64,000 nt of DNA, taken from positions 620,001 through 684,000 of the forward strand of contig NZ_QPJO01000001.1 of assembly GCF_003337305.1 (NCBI RefSeq), written 5' to 3'. The translations under genes and the position numbers were made by a program. The stretch is from Winogradskyella arenosi. Lineage in GTDB: Bacteria; Bacteroidota; Bacteroidia; Flavobacteriales; Flavobacteriaceae. Below, one piece after another: positions 8,998 through 18,773 of the stretch. Below the pieces are notes generated by a model, which made no database searches, was not told the DNA's origin, and was given only the letters and a program-made list of their open reading frames with translations. Within the stretch, counting starts at the first letter, position 1, and the number at the start of each line of letters is the position of its first letter.

Positions 8998-11010
8998 ATG
9001 GCTTTAGATTCAAAAGTACCAAAGGGTCCAATTAAAGATAAGTGGACAGACTATAAAAATAAAATTAACCTTGTAAACCCAGCCAACAAACGTCATATCG
9101 ATGTTATTGTGGTGGGTACAGGTTTAGCTGGTGGTTCTGCTGCAGCAACTTTAGCAGAACTAGGGTATAATGTAAAAGCATTTGCTTACCAAGATTCACC
9201 TCGTAGAGCGCACTCTATTGCCGCTCAAGGGGGGATTAATGCCGCTAAAAATTATCAAGGTGATGGCGATTCAACCTATAGATTATTTTACGATACTGTA
9301 AAAGGAGGCGATTACCGTTCTCGTGAAGCTAACGTTTATCGTTTAGCGGAAGTGTCTGCTAATATTATTGATCAATGTGTGGCTCAAGGTGTTCCTTTTG
9401 CACGTGATTATGGAGGCTTATTAGATAACCGTTCTTTCGGTGGGGTTTTAGTCTCTAGAACGTTTTATGCTAAAGGGCAAACCGGCCAGCAGTTATTGTT
9501 AGGGGCTTACTCTGCAATGAACCGTCAGATTGCACGTGGTAAAATTGAAATGTTTAACCGTCACGAAATGTTAGACGTTGTTATTGTAGACGGAAAAGCA
9601 AGGGGTATTATTGCTCGTAATTTAATTACAGGTGAAATAGAAAGACATTCAGCACACGCAGTTGTTGTAGGTTCTGGTGGATATGGAAATGTATATTTCT
9701 TATCGACAAATGCCATGGGATCTAACGCTACTGCGGCTTGGAAAATTCATAAAAAAGGAGCGTATTTCGCAAATCCTTGTTACACACAAATTCACCCAAC
9801 GTGTATTCCACGTTCTGGGGATTACCAATCGAAACTGACCTTAATGTCAGAATCATTAAGAAATGATGGTCGTATATGGGTTCCTAAGCACATGGAAGAC
9901 GTTATGGCTATTAGAGAAGGTCGTAAAAAACCTACCGATTTATCGGAAGACGAACGCGATTATTACTTAGAAAGACGTTATCCTGCTTTTGGTAACTTAG
10001 TACCACGTGATGTTGCCTCTCGTGCCGCAAAAGAACGTTGTGATGCAGGTTACGGTGTTAACCAAACAGGAGAAGCGGTATACTTAGATTTTGCATCAGC
10101 TTTTGAACGTTACGGAAAAGAGCAAGCAAAAATTCAGAACATACAAAATCCTACACCAGCTAAGATTAAAGAACTTGGTCAGGCTATTGTAGAAGCTAAA
10201 TACGGAAACTTATTCCAAATGTACGAGAAGATCATTGATCAGAATCCGTACGAAACACCAATGATGATTTATCCGGCAGTACACTACACTATGGGTGGTG
10301 TCTGGGTAGATTACAACCTTATGACTACCATTCCGGGATGTTACTGTATAGGAGAAGCTAATTTCTCTGATCATGGTGCTAACCGTTTAGGAGCTTCAGC
10401 CTTAATGCAAGGTTTAGCGGATGGTTATTTTGTATTACCTTATACAATTGGCGATTATTTAGCTGATGATATTAGAACCGGAAAAATACCAACAGACACC
10501 AAAGAATTTGACGACGCTGAAAAGGAAGTGACAGAAAGAATTAATTTCTTTGTGAATAATAAAGGAACTAAATCTGTAGATTATTTCCATAAGAAATTAG
10601 GTAAGGTGATGTGGGATAAGGCTGGGATGTCTAGAAACGCACAAGGTCTTAAAGAGGCTATGGCTGAAATTAAAGCGATTAGAGAAGAGTTTTGGAAAGA
10701 TGTTTCTGTACCAGGAGGTGCAAATGAAATGAATCCTGAACTTGAAAAAGCAGGTCGTGTTGCAGATTTCTTAGAATTAGGAGAATTGTTCGCTAAAGAT
10801 GCCCTAGTTAGAGAAGAATCTTGTGGAGGACACTTTAGAGAAGAATCTGCAGAGTTAGATGGTCCTCAAAAAGGTGAAGCTAAGCGTAATGATGAAGAAT
10901 TTGCGTTTGTATCTGCTTGGGAATATAAAGGAGAGCCTTCCGAAGCCATTTTACACAAAGAACAATTAGAATTTAAAGATATTGAACTAAAACAACGTTC
11001 ATACAAATAA
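8998..11010 (+). CDS. sdhA: succinate dehydrogenase flavoprotein subunit
   Basis: 670 residues. The FAD-binding Rossmann motif [10 protein letters not shown] is at 40-49 and the segment HSIAAQGG (His72) is the site of covalent FAD attachment. Further conserved parts are the active-site region with [10 protein letters not shown] and the C-terminal helical domain. It oxidises succinate to fumarate in the TCA cycle. The family is about 640-670 residues in Bacteroidota, so this is full length. It lies between sdhC and sdhB with gaps of 12 and 10 nt. Confidence 0.96.
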   Translation: MALDSKVPKGPIKDKWTDYKNKINLVNPANKRHIDVIVVGTGLAGGSAAATLAELGYNVKAFAYQDSPRRAHSIAAQGGINAAKNYQGDGDSTYRLFYDTVKGGDYRSREANVYRLAEVSANIIDQCVAQGVPFARDYGGLLDNRSFGGVLVSRTFYAKGQTGQQLLLGAYSAMNRQIARGKIEMFNRHEMLDVVIVDGKARGIIARNLITGEIERHSAHAVVVGSGGYGNVYFLSTNAMGSNATAAWKIHKKGAYFANPCYTQIHPTCIPRSGDYQSKLTLMSESLRNDGRIWVPKHMEDVMAIREGRKKPTDLSEDERDYYLERRYPAFGNLVPRDVASRAAKERCDAGYGVNQTGEAVYLDFASAFERYGKEQAKIQNIQNPTPAKIKELGQAIVEAKYGNLFQMYEKIIDQNPYETPMMIYPAVHYTMGGVWVDYNLMTTIPGCYCIGEANFSDHGANRLGASALMQGLADGYFVLPYTIGDYLADDIRTGKIPTDTKEFDDAEKEVTERINFFVNNKGTKSVDYFHKKLGKVMWDKAGMSRNAQGLKEAMAEIKAIREEFWKDVSVPGGANEMNPELEKAGRVADFLELGELFAKDALVREESCGGHFREESAELDGPQKGEAKRNDEEFAFVSAWEYKGEPSEAILHKEQLEFKDIELKQRSYK

Positions 11011-11020
11011 GAAAGACGAT

Positions 11021-11767
11021 ATGAATTTAACACTTAAAATTTGGAGACAAAAAGACTCAAATACAAAGGGTCAAATGGTCGATTACAAAGTTACTGACAT
11101 TTCAGAACACATGTCTTTCTTAGAAATGATGGATGTTTTAAATGAACAGTTGGTAAATTCAGGTGAAGAGCCTGTAGCCTTTGATCACGATTGTCGCGAG
11201 GGAATTTGTGGTATGTGTTCTATGTATATTAATGGTGAGGCTCATGGTCCTGATAGAGGGGTAACCACTTGTCAATTACATATGCGTATGTTTAACGATG
11301 GCGATACCATTACTATTGAACCGTTTAGAGCAGCAGCCTTCCCGGTAATTAAAGATTTAGTTGTAGACAGAATGTCTTTTGAACGTATTCAGCAAGCTGG
11401 TGGATATATTTCTGTAAACACTTCTGGAAATACGCAAGATGCTAATAGCATTCCTATTTCAAAGCATGCTGCAGATGAAGCTATGGATGCAGCAACTTGT
11501 ATTGGTTGTGGTGCTTGTGTAGCGAGTTGTAAAAACTCTTCAGCAATGTTATTTGTTGGTGCTAAAGTATCGCAATATGCCTTATTACCACAGGGTCAAG
11601 TAGAAGCTGCAGAACGTGTACAGAATATGGTAGCGCAAATGGATTTGGAAGGTTTTGGTAACTGTACAAATACCGGAGCTTGTGAAGTAGAGTGTCCTAA
11701 AGGAATTTCTTTAGAGAATATTGCACGTATGAACCGTGAATACTTATCGGCTAATTTAAAAGGTTAA
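11021..11767 (+). CDS. sdhB: succinate dehydrogenase iron-sulfur subunit
   Basis: 248 residues. The plant-type ferredoxin domain has Cys58, Cys63, Cys66 and Cys84 for the 2Fe-2S cluster. The C-terminal part has [11 protein letters not shown] (160-170) and Cys215, Cys221 and Cys225 followed by proline for the 4Fe-4S and 3Fe-4S clusters. It carries electrons from FAD to the membrane subunit. Last gene of the operon, followed by a terminator. Confidence 0.95.
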   Translation: MNLTLKIWRQKDSNTKGQMVDYKVTDISEHMSFLEMMDVLNEQLVNSGEEPVAFDHDCREGICGMCSMYINGEAHGPDRGVTTCQLHMRMFNDGDTITIEPFRAAAFPVIKDLVVDRMSFERIQQAGGYISVNTSGNTQDANSIPISKHAADEAMDAATCIGCGACVASCKNSSAMLFVGAKVSQYALLPQGQVEAAERVQNMVAQMDLEGFGNCTNTGACEVECPKGISLENIARMNREYLSANLKG

Positions 11768-11813
11768 GACCATAGAATTACGGCTTCTAATAAGAAGACG
11801 TTAAATGAACTAT

Positions 11814-11849
11814 AAATCCCAAGCATAATGATGTCTTGGGATTTTTCTT
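11814..11849 (+). terminator. terminator of sdhCAB
   Basis: Inverted repeat AAATCCCAAG (11814-11823) and CTTGGGATTT (11835-11844), followed by a T-rich run. Confidence 0.8.
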
Positions 11850-11878
11850 TTCTTATATTTCCGTTTTATTAAAGATTT

Positions 11879-13651
11879 ATGCAAAACCCAGCATCCTTTT
11901 ACAAAACGCAATTAGAACGTCATCAAACGGCGTCCAAGAAAATATTTAAAAAACTCAGCCTTCTTAGTGTACTGCGGTTGGCTGTTTTTCTACTCACCGC
12001 ATTAGGGGTATACATTAGCTTTGAAAACTGGAGAATTGCCGCAGCTATTGCGGTTGTTGGTATTATAGGGTTTTTATACCTACTTTCTGTCTATACCGAT
12101 TTAAAGGCCAAACGTAACATACATAAGCGGCTTGTAGCCATTAATAACAAAGAAATTGAGATTGCTAAGGGGAAATTTTATGAGCGTCCCGATGGCGAAA
12201 CGTTTCAAGATCCAAGTCATTTTTTTAGCCTAGATATCGATTTATTCGGTAAAGGTTCCTTTTTTCAATATAGCAACCGAACAGCGCTTAAAGAAGGGAC
12301 TGAAAAATTCAGTAAGATGTTATTATCTAACAATACTGAAGGGATTACAGACCGGCAAGAAGCCATTAAGGAATTAGCCGCCTTACCGGCTTGGCGTCAA
12401 AATTATGAGGCGGTAGCACAAGGGGTTCAAATAGAACATTCCGCAGCCTCTATTATTTCTTGGTTAAAAACCTATCAGCCTTTTCTAGGGAAAACCCAAT
12501 ATATCTTAACCTTACTCTACGCTGTTGCCTCTGTAGTGCTTATTGGTTTAGGCGTGGCCGAAATTATTCCGATTTCTATTGCAGGATATTGGTTGCTTCT
12601 TGGTTTAGGGATTACCGGACGTTATCTCAAACAGATTAATAACTTATCGCAACATACCGAACGGGCTAAAGATACGTTTAAGCAATACGCTTTATTATTA
12701 AAAGCTATTGAATCTACCACCTTTAAAGCACCCTTATTGACAGAAAAACAGAAATTAATTCAGTCAGAAGCGCTTAAAGCCTCCGCAATTTTTTCAAAGT
12801 TTTCTAAAACCTTAGACGCCTTAGAGAATAGAAATAATCTTATCTCTGCGGTCTTTGGCAATGGCTTCTTACTCGTAGATATTAGGAACAGTTACCACGT
12901 GGAGCAGTGGATTGCAAAATATGGTCATAAAGTAGACGATTGGTTTGAGGTGGTCACATTTTTTGATGCTTTAAATAGCTTCGGAAATTATGCGTTTAAC
13001 CATCAAAGTTTTACATACCCCATTATCACTGACCAACCGGTGACCATAAAGGCCGATGGTTTAGGGCATCCTTTGTTAAATGCGGAAAAACGAGTAAATA
13101 GCGACTTAATACTTGAAGAAGAGCAATTCTTTATTGTTACAGGGGCGAACATGGCTGGAAAAAGCACCTTTTTAAGAACTGTAGCGCTTCATATTGTTAT
13201 GGCTAATGTTGGACTACCAATTTGTGCACAACAAAGCAAATACAAGCCTATTAAGTTAATTACAAGTATGCGCACTACAGATTCGTTAACCGATGATAGT
13301 TCTTACTTCTTTAGTGAGCTAACACGCCTTAAATTTGTGGTAGATACGATAGCCAAGGATAAAAACTATTTCGTCATTTTAGATGAAATTTTAAAAGGAA
13401 CCAACAGTACCGATAAAGCGATAGGTTCTAGGAAGTTTGTAGAAAAACTAGTGAAGCAAAATGCCACAGGGATTATTGCCACGCACGATTTAAGTTTAAC
13501 GGAAATTGAAAACGAACTCACAGCGGTAAAAAATTACTACTTTGATGCGGAAATTATAAATGACGAACTCTTTTTTGATTACAAACTAAAGCAAGGCGTT
13601 TGTCAGAATATGAATGCGAGTTTCTTATTGAAAAAGATGGAGATTATCTAA
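11879..13651 (+). CDS. membrane-anchored MutS-like ATPase
   Basis: 590 residues. Two hydrophobic helices near 30-72 and two more near 205-250 place the N-terminal half in the membrane. The C-terminal part is a MutS domain V ATPase: Walker A GANMAGKST at about 422-430, Walker B in VILDEILKGTN and the switch His in ATHDLSL. The mismatch-binding domain I and connector of true MutS are missing, and so is the Smr domain of MutS2. Annotation as a mismatch repair protein would therefore be misleading; the real role is unknown. The ATG at 11879 follows the sdhB terminator by about 30 nt. It is convergent with the small gene at 13654. Confidence 0.82.
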   Translation: MQNPASFYKTQLERHQTASKKIFKKLSLLSVLRLAVFLLTALGVYISFENWRIAAAIAVVGIIGFLYLLSVYTDLKAKRNIHKRLVAINNKEIEIAKGKFYERPDGETFQDPSHFFSLDIDLFGKGSFFQYSNRTALKEGTEKFSKMLLSNNTEGITDRQEAIKELAALPAWRQNYEAVAQGVQIEHSAASIISWLKTYQPFLGKTQYILTLLYAVASVVLIGLGVAEIIPISIAGYWLLLGLGITGRYLKQINNLSQHTERAKDTFKQYALLLKAIESTTFKAPLLTEKQKLIQSEALKASAIFSKFSKTLDALENRNNLISAVFGNGFLLVDIRNSYHVEQWIAKYGHKVDDWFEVVTFFDALNSFGNYAFNHQSFTYPIITDQPVTIKADGLGHPLLNAEKRVNSDLILEEEQFFIVTGANMAGKSTFLRTVALHIVMANVGLPICAQQSKYKPIKLITSMRTTDSLTDDSSYFFSELTRLKFVVDTIAKDKNYFVILDEILKGTNSTDKAIGSRKFVEKLVKQNATGIIATHDLSLTEIENELTAVKNYYFDAEIINDELFFDYKLKQGVCQNMNASFLLKKMEII

Positions 13652-13653
13652 GG

Positions 13654-13860
13654 CTATTTTATAATGCTAATAGAAATAGGAGCTAAGCGTTCTCCAGATT
13701 CTAATTTAATATCAAATAAAAGGACTACATCACCAACTTTAGCGGTAGAGGCGTATTTTCTAGCCTCAGCATTAAGTTGACTGCCTTTGATAACAACCGC
13801 TTTTTGTTTGGGAACTTTAAATTCCGCTATGGTTTTATGGTCTAACGCCTTACAATCCAT
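13654..13860 (-). CDS. small protein, distant resemblance to GldM C-terminal-type domain
   Basis: 68 residues counted from the ATG at 13860; an upstream in-frame TTG at 13866 would add two. No signal peptide or membrane helix. The pattern GSQLNAEARKYASTAKVGDVVLLFDIK resembles, by eye, the repeated beta-rich domain at the C-terminus of the gliding/T9SS protein GldM, but this is only a weak analogy. The stop lies 2 nt from the stop of the convergent MutS-like gene. It could be a stand-alone domain or the remnant of a larger protein. Confidence 0.55.
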   Translation of the reverse strand: MDCKALDHKTIAEFKVPKQKAVVIKGSQLNAEARKYASTAKVGDVVLLFDIKLESGERLAPISISIIK

Positions 13861-14004
13861 AATCAATAGATAATTGTTTTAACATTAATAGCTTTTTTGT
13901 CATTTCAACATTACAATCACTAGTCGTGCTTTATGCTTATGTATTTGTTTGTAAAGAAGCTAGAAGAAAAATGACAAAATATTTCATAAGTTTGAATGGA
14001 TCAT

Positions 14005-14041
14005 AAATAAAAAACCCTCTCTATAGCAATAGAAAGGGTTT
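14005..14041 (-). terminator. terminator of rplU-rpmA
   Basis: Arms 14012-14024 and 14029-14041 form a 13-bp stem with one mismatch. On the minus strand it is followed by TTTTATTT. Confidence 0.8.
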
Positions 14042-14066
14042 AAATTCTTCAAGGAAGAAAAGGTTC

Positions 14067-14327
14067 TTAAGCCTCGAAAGGTTCAATAGAAACGTAAGAC
14101 TTGTTGTCTTTTTTCTTAGTAAATTTTACTAAACCATCCACTTTAGCGTGTAAAGTATGATCTTTTCCTTGGTATACGTTTTCACCTGGGTGATGTGTGT
14201 TACCACGTTGTCTTATGATAATGTTACCAGCAATAGCAGCTTGTCCACCAAAAATCTTCACACCTAAGCGTTTTGATTCTGATTCTCTACCATTCTTCGA
14301 ACTACCAACTCCTTTTTTATGAGCCAT
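14067..14327 (-). CDS. rpmA: 50S ribosomal protein L27
   Basis: 86 residues. The N-terminus ([13 protein letters not shown]) and the segments [16 protein letters not shown] and GDHTLHA-like KDHTLHA are typical of bacterial L27, which reaches toward the peptidyl transferase centre. It is co-transcribed downstream of rplU with a 43-nt gap. There is no N-terminal cleavable extension of the Firmicutes kind. Confidence 0.97.
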   Translation of the reverse strand: MAHKKGVGSSKNGRESESKRLGVKIFGGQAAIAGNIIIRQRGNTHHPGENVYQGKDHTLHAKVDGLVKFTKKKDNKSYVSIEPFEA

Positions 14328-14370
14328 GATCTTAAGGTTTTATTTTGTTAATAATAATGATATTGAAAAA

Positions 14371-15012
14371 TTACTTTTCAATTCCACCGTCTAATCTGTC
14401 TTGTAATTCTTTTAACTCGTCCCACTTACCTTCAGCAGCTAATTTAGCTTGCTTTGGCCAAGTTTCAGTAACGATGTGTGCTAATCTAGAGCTTGCTTCA
14501 GAAAGAATTTTGCTCAATTCTTCAGGTTTAGCATCTGCTACTTTTGCAAACGTATCTAAACCAGCGTTAACCATTGCTTCAGCAGCTTTTGGTCCAGCAC
14601 CTTCAATTTTCTTTAAGTCATCAGCTTTTCCTGTTGCTTTTTTAGCTTTAGGAGCGTCTGCTTTCTTAGTTTCCTTCTTTGGGGCAGCTTTCTTTGCTCC
14701 AGAAGCAGTAATACCTTCAATTACGATTTCAGTTAAAGATTGTCTGTGTCCGTTTTTTACACGGTAACCTTTACGTCTTTTCTTTTTGAATACGATTACT
14801 TTGTCACCTTTAAGGTGTTTTAAGACTTTGGCACTAACTTGTGCTCCGTCTATAGCTGGGGCGCCTAAAGTTACATTGTCACCATCACCTATCAAAAGAA
14901 CGTTGTCGAAAGAAACTTCCTGACCTTCTTCTGAAGCTAAACGGTTAACAAAAACTCTTTGGTCTTTTGCAACTTTAAATTGCTGCCCTGCTATCTCTAC
15001 AATTGCGTACAT
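14371..15012 (-). CDS. rplU: 50S ribosomal protein L21 with C-terminal helix-hairpin-helix extension
   Basis: 213 residues, about twice a normal L21. Residues 1-103 are standard L21 (GQQFKV near the start, HLKGDKVIVFKKKRRKGY at 66-83). A Lys/Ala-rich linker (about 105-130) joins a second domain at 131-205 with a helix-hairpin-helix-like stretch (DLKKIEGAGPKAAEAM) and a TWPKQAKLAAEGKWDEL segment. Such fusions are seen in Bacteroidota. The extra domain may bind RNA or DNA, which is inference. First gene of the rplU-rpmA operon with a near-consensus promoter. Confidence 0.96.
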   Translation of the reverse strand: MYAIVEIAGQQFKVAKDQRVFVNRLASEEGQEVSFDNVLLIGDGDNVTLGAPAIDGAQVSAKVLKHLKGDKVIVFKKKRRKGYRVKNGHRQSLTEIVIEGITASGAKKAAPKKETKKADAPKAKKATGKADDLKKIEGAGPKAAEAMVNAGLDTFAKVADAKPEELSKILSEASSRLAHIVTETWPKQAKLAAEGKWDELKELQDRLDGGIEK

Positions 15013-15074
15013 AGCGTAACGTTTTTATTAAATTGTTTATGTATATAATAAGCCTTCTTCTCAGAAAGCGGATG

Positions 15075-15105
15075 CAAATATACTCCTAATTTCTTAATCT
15101 ACAAA
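15075..15105 (-). promoter_or_regulatory. promoter of rplU-rpmA
   Basis: On the minus strand TTTG (15105-15102), 19 nt, TATATTTG (15082-15075). Near-perfect match to the Bacteroidota consensus, with about a 60-nt leader before rplU, room for autoregulation. Confidence 0.75.
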
Positions 15106-15229
15106 CGTTTTAATGATTTTCAACACCCTAAGGGCCTAAATAAAGTCAAGTGCCTGAGGTTATTGAAATAGACGGACTGAGCTGGCCTAGTTTTCACATT
15201 TAATTTCAGGTAAAAGCCTTAGCATTGTT

Positions 15230-15237
15230 TATTTTTG
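15230..15237 (+). promoter_or_regulatory. -7 box of the M16 peptidase pair
   Basis: TATTTTTG, 73 nt before the ATG at 15311; no clear -33 TTG. The rest of the gap between the divergent rplU and M16 genes shows nothing else. Confidence 0.4.
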
Positions 15238-15310
15238 TAAGACTTAGTGTAACATTTTATACCAAGTGCAGACATATACCTAAACAATTTAAATTTTAAA
15301 CAAAACTACA

Positions 15311-16630
15311 ATGAAAAACTATTTACTGGCTTTGGCTTCTTTGTTGTTATTTAGTCAGCAGGCTATAGCACAAAAAGTTGAATTTGAGGAATTTGACTTA
15401 GATAACGGATTGCACGTTATTATGCATCAAGATAATACTGCTCCCGTGGTTATTACCTCTGTGATGTATGATGTTGGAGGAAAAGATGGTGATCGTGAAC
15501 GTACTGGATTTGCGCACTTTTTTGAACATTTATTATTTGAAGGTTCAGAAAATATTGGACGTGGAGAATTTATGAAAATTATCCCTGCAAACGGAGGAAC
15601 TTTTAATGCCAACACCTCTCAAGATAGAACGTATTATTACGAGATTTTTCCATCTAATAAATTAGAATTAGGATTGTGGTTAGAGTCAGAACGTATGTTA
15701 CACCCAGTAATTGATCAGGTTGGTGTAGATACGCAAAACGAGGTGGTTAAAGAAGAAAAGCGCCAAAGTAATGACAACAGACCTTATGGTGGATTGTTTA
15801 AAACGATAGGAGAAAACTTATTTTCAGTACACCCTTATAAGGATGAAAATATTGGTAAAATGGCTCATTTAGATGCGGCTACTCTAGAAGAATTTAATGC
15901 TTTTTTCGATAAGTATTATGTACCTAACAACGCGGTTTTAGTGGTTGCTGGTGATATTGATTATGATGAAACTAAGAAAATGGTGAAAGAATATTTCAGT
16001 GCTGTTAAAAAAGGTCCTGAAGTGGTTCGTAATTTTCCTGAAGAAGCACCTATTACTGAAACAAGATATGCAACGGCTTATGATAAAAACATTCAGATTC
16101 CAGCAATTATAGCAGCTTACAGATTACCAGGGCAGTCTACACGTGATGCTTATGTTTTAGATATGATCTCTAGTTATTTAAGTGGAGGTAAAAGTTCTGT
16201 ACTTCAAAAGAAATTAATGGATGAGCAAAAACAAGCTTTAGCGGTTCAAGCGGTAAATATTGGTCAGGTAGATTATAATATCTTCGCCCTATTTGCTTTA
16301 CCATTAGGAGATGTAAGCTTAGATACATTATTAGCTGAGATTGATGAAGAAATTGTAAAAATGCAAAACGAATTAATCAGCGAACGCGATTACCAAAAAT
16401 TATTAAATCAGTTTGAAAATAATTTTGTGAACTCTAACTCTAGTGTAGCAGGGATTGCAAGCTCTTTAGCAACTTACTATTTGTTATACGGTGATGTAAA
16501 TATCATTAACAACCAGTTAGAAACTTACAGATCTATTACAAGAGAAGACATCCAGGCAGCGGCTAAAAAATACTTAAGCCCAAACCAACGTGTAGAGATC
16601 AAATACCTACCTAAAAAAGACGAACAATAA
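15311..16630 (+). CDS. secreted zinc peptidase, M16 family (active subunit)
   Basis: 439 residues with a signal peptide (about 1-20). The inverted zinc motif HFFEH is at 69-73, and the third ligand is one of the glutamates at about 148-149 in the VVKEEK segment. The fold is two M16 repeats. It is probably a periplasmic peptidase that forms a dimer with the product of the next gene, as in other two-gene M16 systems. The next start lies 2 nt after this stop, so the two are made together. Confidence 0.9.
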   Translation: MKNYLLALASLLLFSQQAIAQKVEFEEFDLDNGLHVIMHQDNTAPVVITSVMYDVGGKDGDRERTGFAHFFEHLLFEGSENIGRGEFMKIIPANGGTFNANTSQDRTYYYEIFPSNKLELGLWLESERMLHPVIDQVGVDTQNEVVKEEKRQSNDNRPYGGLFKTIGENLFSVHPYKDENIGKMAHLDAATLEEFNAFFDKYYVPNNAVLVVAGDIDYDETKKMVKEYFSAVKKGPEVVRNFPEEAPITETRYATAYDKNIQIPAIIAAYRLPGQSTRDAYVLDMISSYLSGGKSSVLQKKLMDEQKQALAVQAVNIGQVDYNIFALFALPLGDVSLDTLLAEIDEEIVKMQNELISERDYQKLLNQFENNFVNSNSSVAGIASSLATYYLLYGDVNIINNQLETYRSITREDIQAAAKKYLSPNQRVEIKYLPKKDEQ

Positions 16631-16631
16631 T

Positions 16632-18707
16632 ATGAAAACAGCATTAAAAATGAACACTAAAATAGTAGCGTTTTTCGCATTATTTATATTAACGGTTAGT
16701 GCTAATGCACAAATCGATAGATCTAAGCCACCAGTGGCTGGGCCTGAACCAGAAATCTCAATTGATAAGCCAGAGGAGTTTACCTTAAAAAATGGTTTAA
16801 AAGTTATGGTTGTAGAAAACCATAAACTTCCAAAAGTATCATACTCGCTTCGTATTGATAATCCACCAATTGCTACCGGAAAAAAAGCAGGGATCGAAAG
16901 CTTAATCGGAAGTATGTTAGGAAACGGAACAACGAGCATTTCTAAAGATGAGTTTAATGAAGAGATAGATTTCTTAGGAGCCAACTTAAACTTTGGAATT
17001 ACAGGAGGTTTTGCAAGTTCTTTATCTAAATACTCTGATCGAATTTTAGAGTTAATGGCAGATGCTGCTATCAATCCTTTATTAACTGAGGAAGAATTTG
17101 AAAAAGAGAAAACTAAATTATTAGAAGGTTTAAAAGCCGATGCTAAAAGTACAGATGCTATTGCAAGTCGTGTAGGTTATGCTTTATCTTTTGGAACTAA
17201 GCACCCTTATGGTGAGTATGTAACCGAAGAAACCATTAACAACGTGTCTTTCGGTGATGCTTTAGCGTTTTACGAGAAGAACTTTAATCCTGAAAATGCT
17301 TATTTAGTGGTAATCGGTGATGTAGATTATAAAACGGTAAAGAAGCAAATCAAGAAATATTTTAAAGATTGGAAAAAATCTGTAGATATTAAGCACACGG
17401 TACCAAAGCCAAATCCTAATGTACAGTACACGCAAATTAACTTTGTAAATGTACCTGGAGCAACACAGTCTAACTTATCTATTACTAATAATGTAGACTT
17501 AAAGATGAGCGATGAAGATTATCATGCCGCTTTAATTACAAACAACATCCTTGGTGGTGGTGGTGAAGGTTATTTATTTAAAAACCTAAGAGAAGAGCAC
17601 GGTTATACTTACGGAGCGTATTCTAATTTAGGAAATGATAGATATGGAGCTGCACGTTTTAGTGCTACAGCTAAAGTAAGAAATGCTGTAACGGATAGTG
17701 CTGTTGTAGAGGCCTTAAAAGAAATTAACCGTATAAGAACAGAGCCGGTTGATGCACAATTATTGAAAGATGCAAAAGCAAAGTATGTTGGTAATTTTGT
17801 GATGGCTTTAGAGCGTCCGCAAACGGTAGCTAACTATGCTTTAAACATTGAATTAAATAACTTACCTGAAGATTTTTACACTACGTATTTACAGAAAATA
17901 AATGATGTTTCTGTGGAAGATATCCAACGTGTAGCTAACAAATATTTTAAGGCTGATAACCTAAGAATTGTTGTGGTAGGAAATGGTGCCGAAGTTTTAG
18001 AGAACTTAGAGAAAACAGGAATTCCTATTATGTATTACGATACGTATGCGAATCCTACTGAAAAGCCAAAATTTGAAGTAAAATTACCAGAAGGTGTTAA
18101 TGCGAAGTCGGTATTTAATGCTTATATCGATGCTATTGGTGGTAAGGAAAAAGTAGCAGCAATCAATTCTATTTTAGTAAAATATGAAGCGAGTGCAATG
18201 GGCGCTACCGTAATTAGTGAAGAAAAGAAAATGGATGGGAAATTAAAGCAGACTATTTTTATGAATGGTAATGCTATGATGACTGTTTTAACCACGCAAG
18301 AGAAAGTGACGATGAATAATAATCCACTTCCTGAAAACATGGTAAATGACATGAAAACTTTAGGCGGATTATTCACTGAATTGAACCTTTTAAACAACGA
18401 TTCAGCTAAAATTACGGCGATTGAAAGTGTAGAAGGACGTGATGCTTATAAAGTTCAAGTTCCTGGAGAAGTGGTTTCATTAACGTATTATTACGATGTT
18501 GAAACAGGTTTAAAAGTAAAAGAAGTACAAACGACTTCTATGCAAGGACAAACCCAAAGTCAAGAAGTAGTTTTAAAAGACTATAAAGATTTTGAAGGTA
18601 TTAAATTCCCTGCAACACGAGAGGGAACTCAAATGGGTCAGCTTGTTGTTTATAAGCTTTTAGAAGCTAAACTAAATGAAGGCGTTTCAGATGCTGATTT
18701 TAACTAG
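16632..18707 (+). CDS. M16 family protein without zinc motif, with lipoprotein-carrier-like C-terminal domain
   Basis: 691 residues with a signal peptide. Residues of about 45-490 are an M16 pair of repeats. Where the active partner has HxxEH this one has GIESLIG, so it cannot bind zinc there. It does keep the conserved LREEHGYTYGAYS-type segment that in inactive subunits completes the partner's active site. Residues of about 505-690 form an extra beta-rich domain that resembles LolA/LolB-type folds by pattern. A second in-frame ATG 18 nt downstream could be the start. It most likely forms a heterodimer with the preceding peptidase. Confidence 0.85.
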   Translation: MKTALKMNTKIVAFFALFILTVSANAQIDRSKPPVAGPEPEISIDKPEEFTLKNGLKVMVVENHKLPKVSYSLRIDNPPIATGKKAGIESLIGSMLGNGTTSISKDEFNEEIDFLGANLNFGITGGFASSLSKYSDRILELMADAAINPLLTEEEFEKEKTKLLEGLKADAKSTDAIASRVGYALSFGTKHPYGEYVTEETINNVSFGDALAFYEKNFNPENAYLVVIGDVDYKTVKKQIKKYFKDWKKSVDIKHTVPKPNPNVQYTQINFVNVPGATQSNLSITNNVDLKMSDEDYHAALITNNILGGGGEGYLFKNLREEHGYTYGAYSNLGNDRYGAARFSATAKVRNAVTDSAVVEALKEINRIRTEPVDAQLLKDAKAKYVGNFVMALERPQTVANYALNIELNNLPEDFYTTYLQKINDVSVEDIQRVANKYFKADNLRIVVVGNGAEVLENLEKTGIPIMYYDTYANPTEKPKFEVKLPEGVNAKSVFNAYIDAIGGKEKVAAINSILVKYEASAMGATVISEEKKMDGKLKQTIFMNGNAMMTVLTTQEKVTMNNNPLPENMVNDMKTLGGLFTELNLLNNDSAKITAIESVEGRDAYKVQVPGEVVSLTYYYDVETGLKVKEVQTTSMQGQTQSQEVVLKDYKDFEGIKFPATREGTQMGQLVVYKLLEAKLNEGVSDADFN

Positions 18708-18734
18708 TTGAAAACATCTATAATTTTAAGGATT

Positions 18735-18763
18735 AAAACCGAAGCTTAGGCTTCGGTTTTTTT
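18735..18763 (+). terminator. terminator of the M16 operon
   Basis: 11-bp stem, arms 18735-18745 and 18750-18760, loop TTAG, followed by a T run. Confidence 0.88.
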
Positions 18764-18773
18764 ATAACCTATT

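Noticed and set aside
11879..13651. True mismatch-repair MutS
   Set aside because: The mismatch-binding and connector domains are missing and membrane helices are present.
14345..14767. 140-codon plus-strand frame opposite rplU
   Set aside because: Lies wholly antisense to rplU, has no start signal, and its composition mirrors the Lys/Ala-rich linker of the real protein.
16607..17074. 155-codon minus-strand frame over the M16 pair
   Set aside because: Antisense shadow of a clearly coding region with no promoter or known motif.
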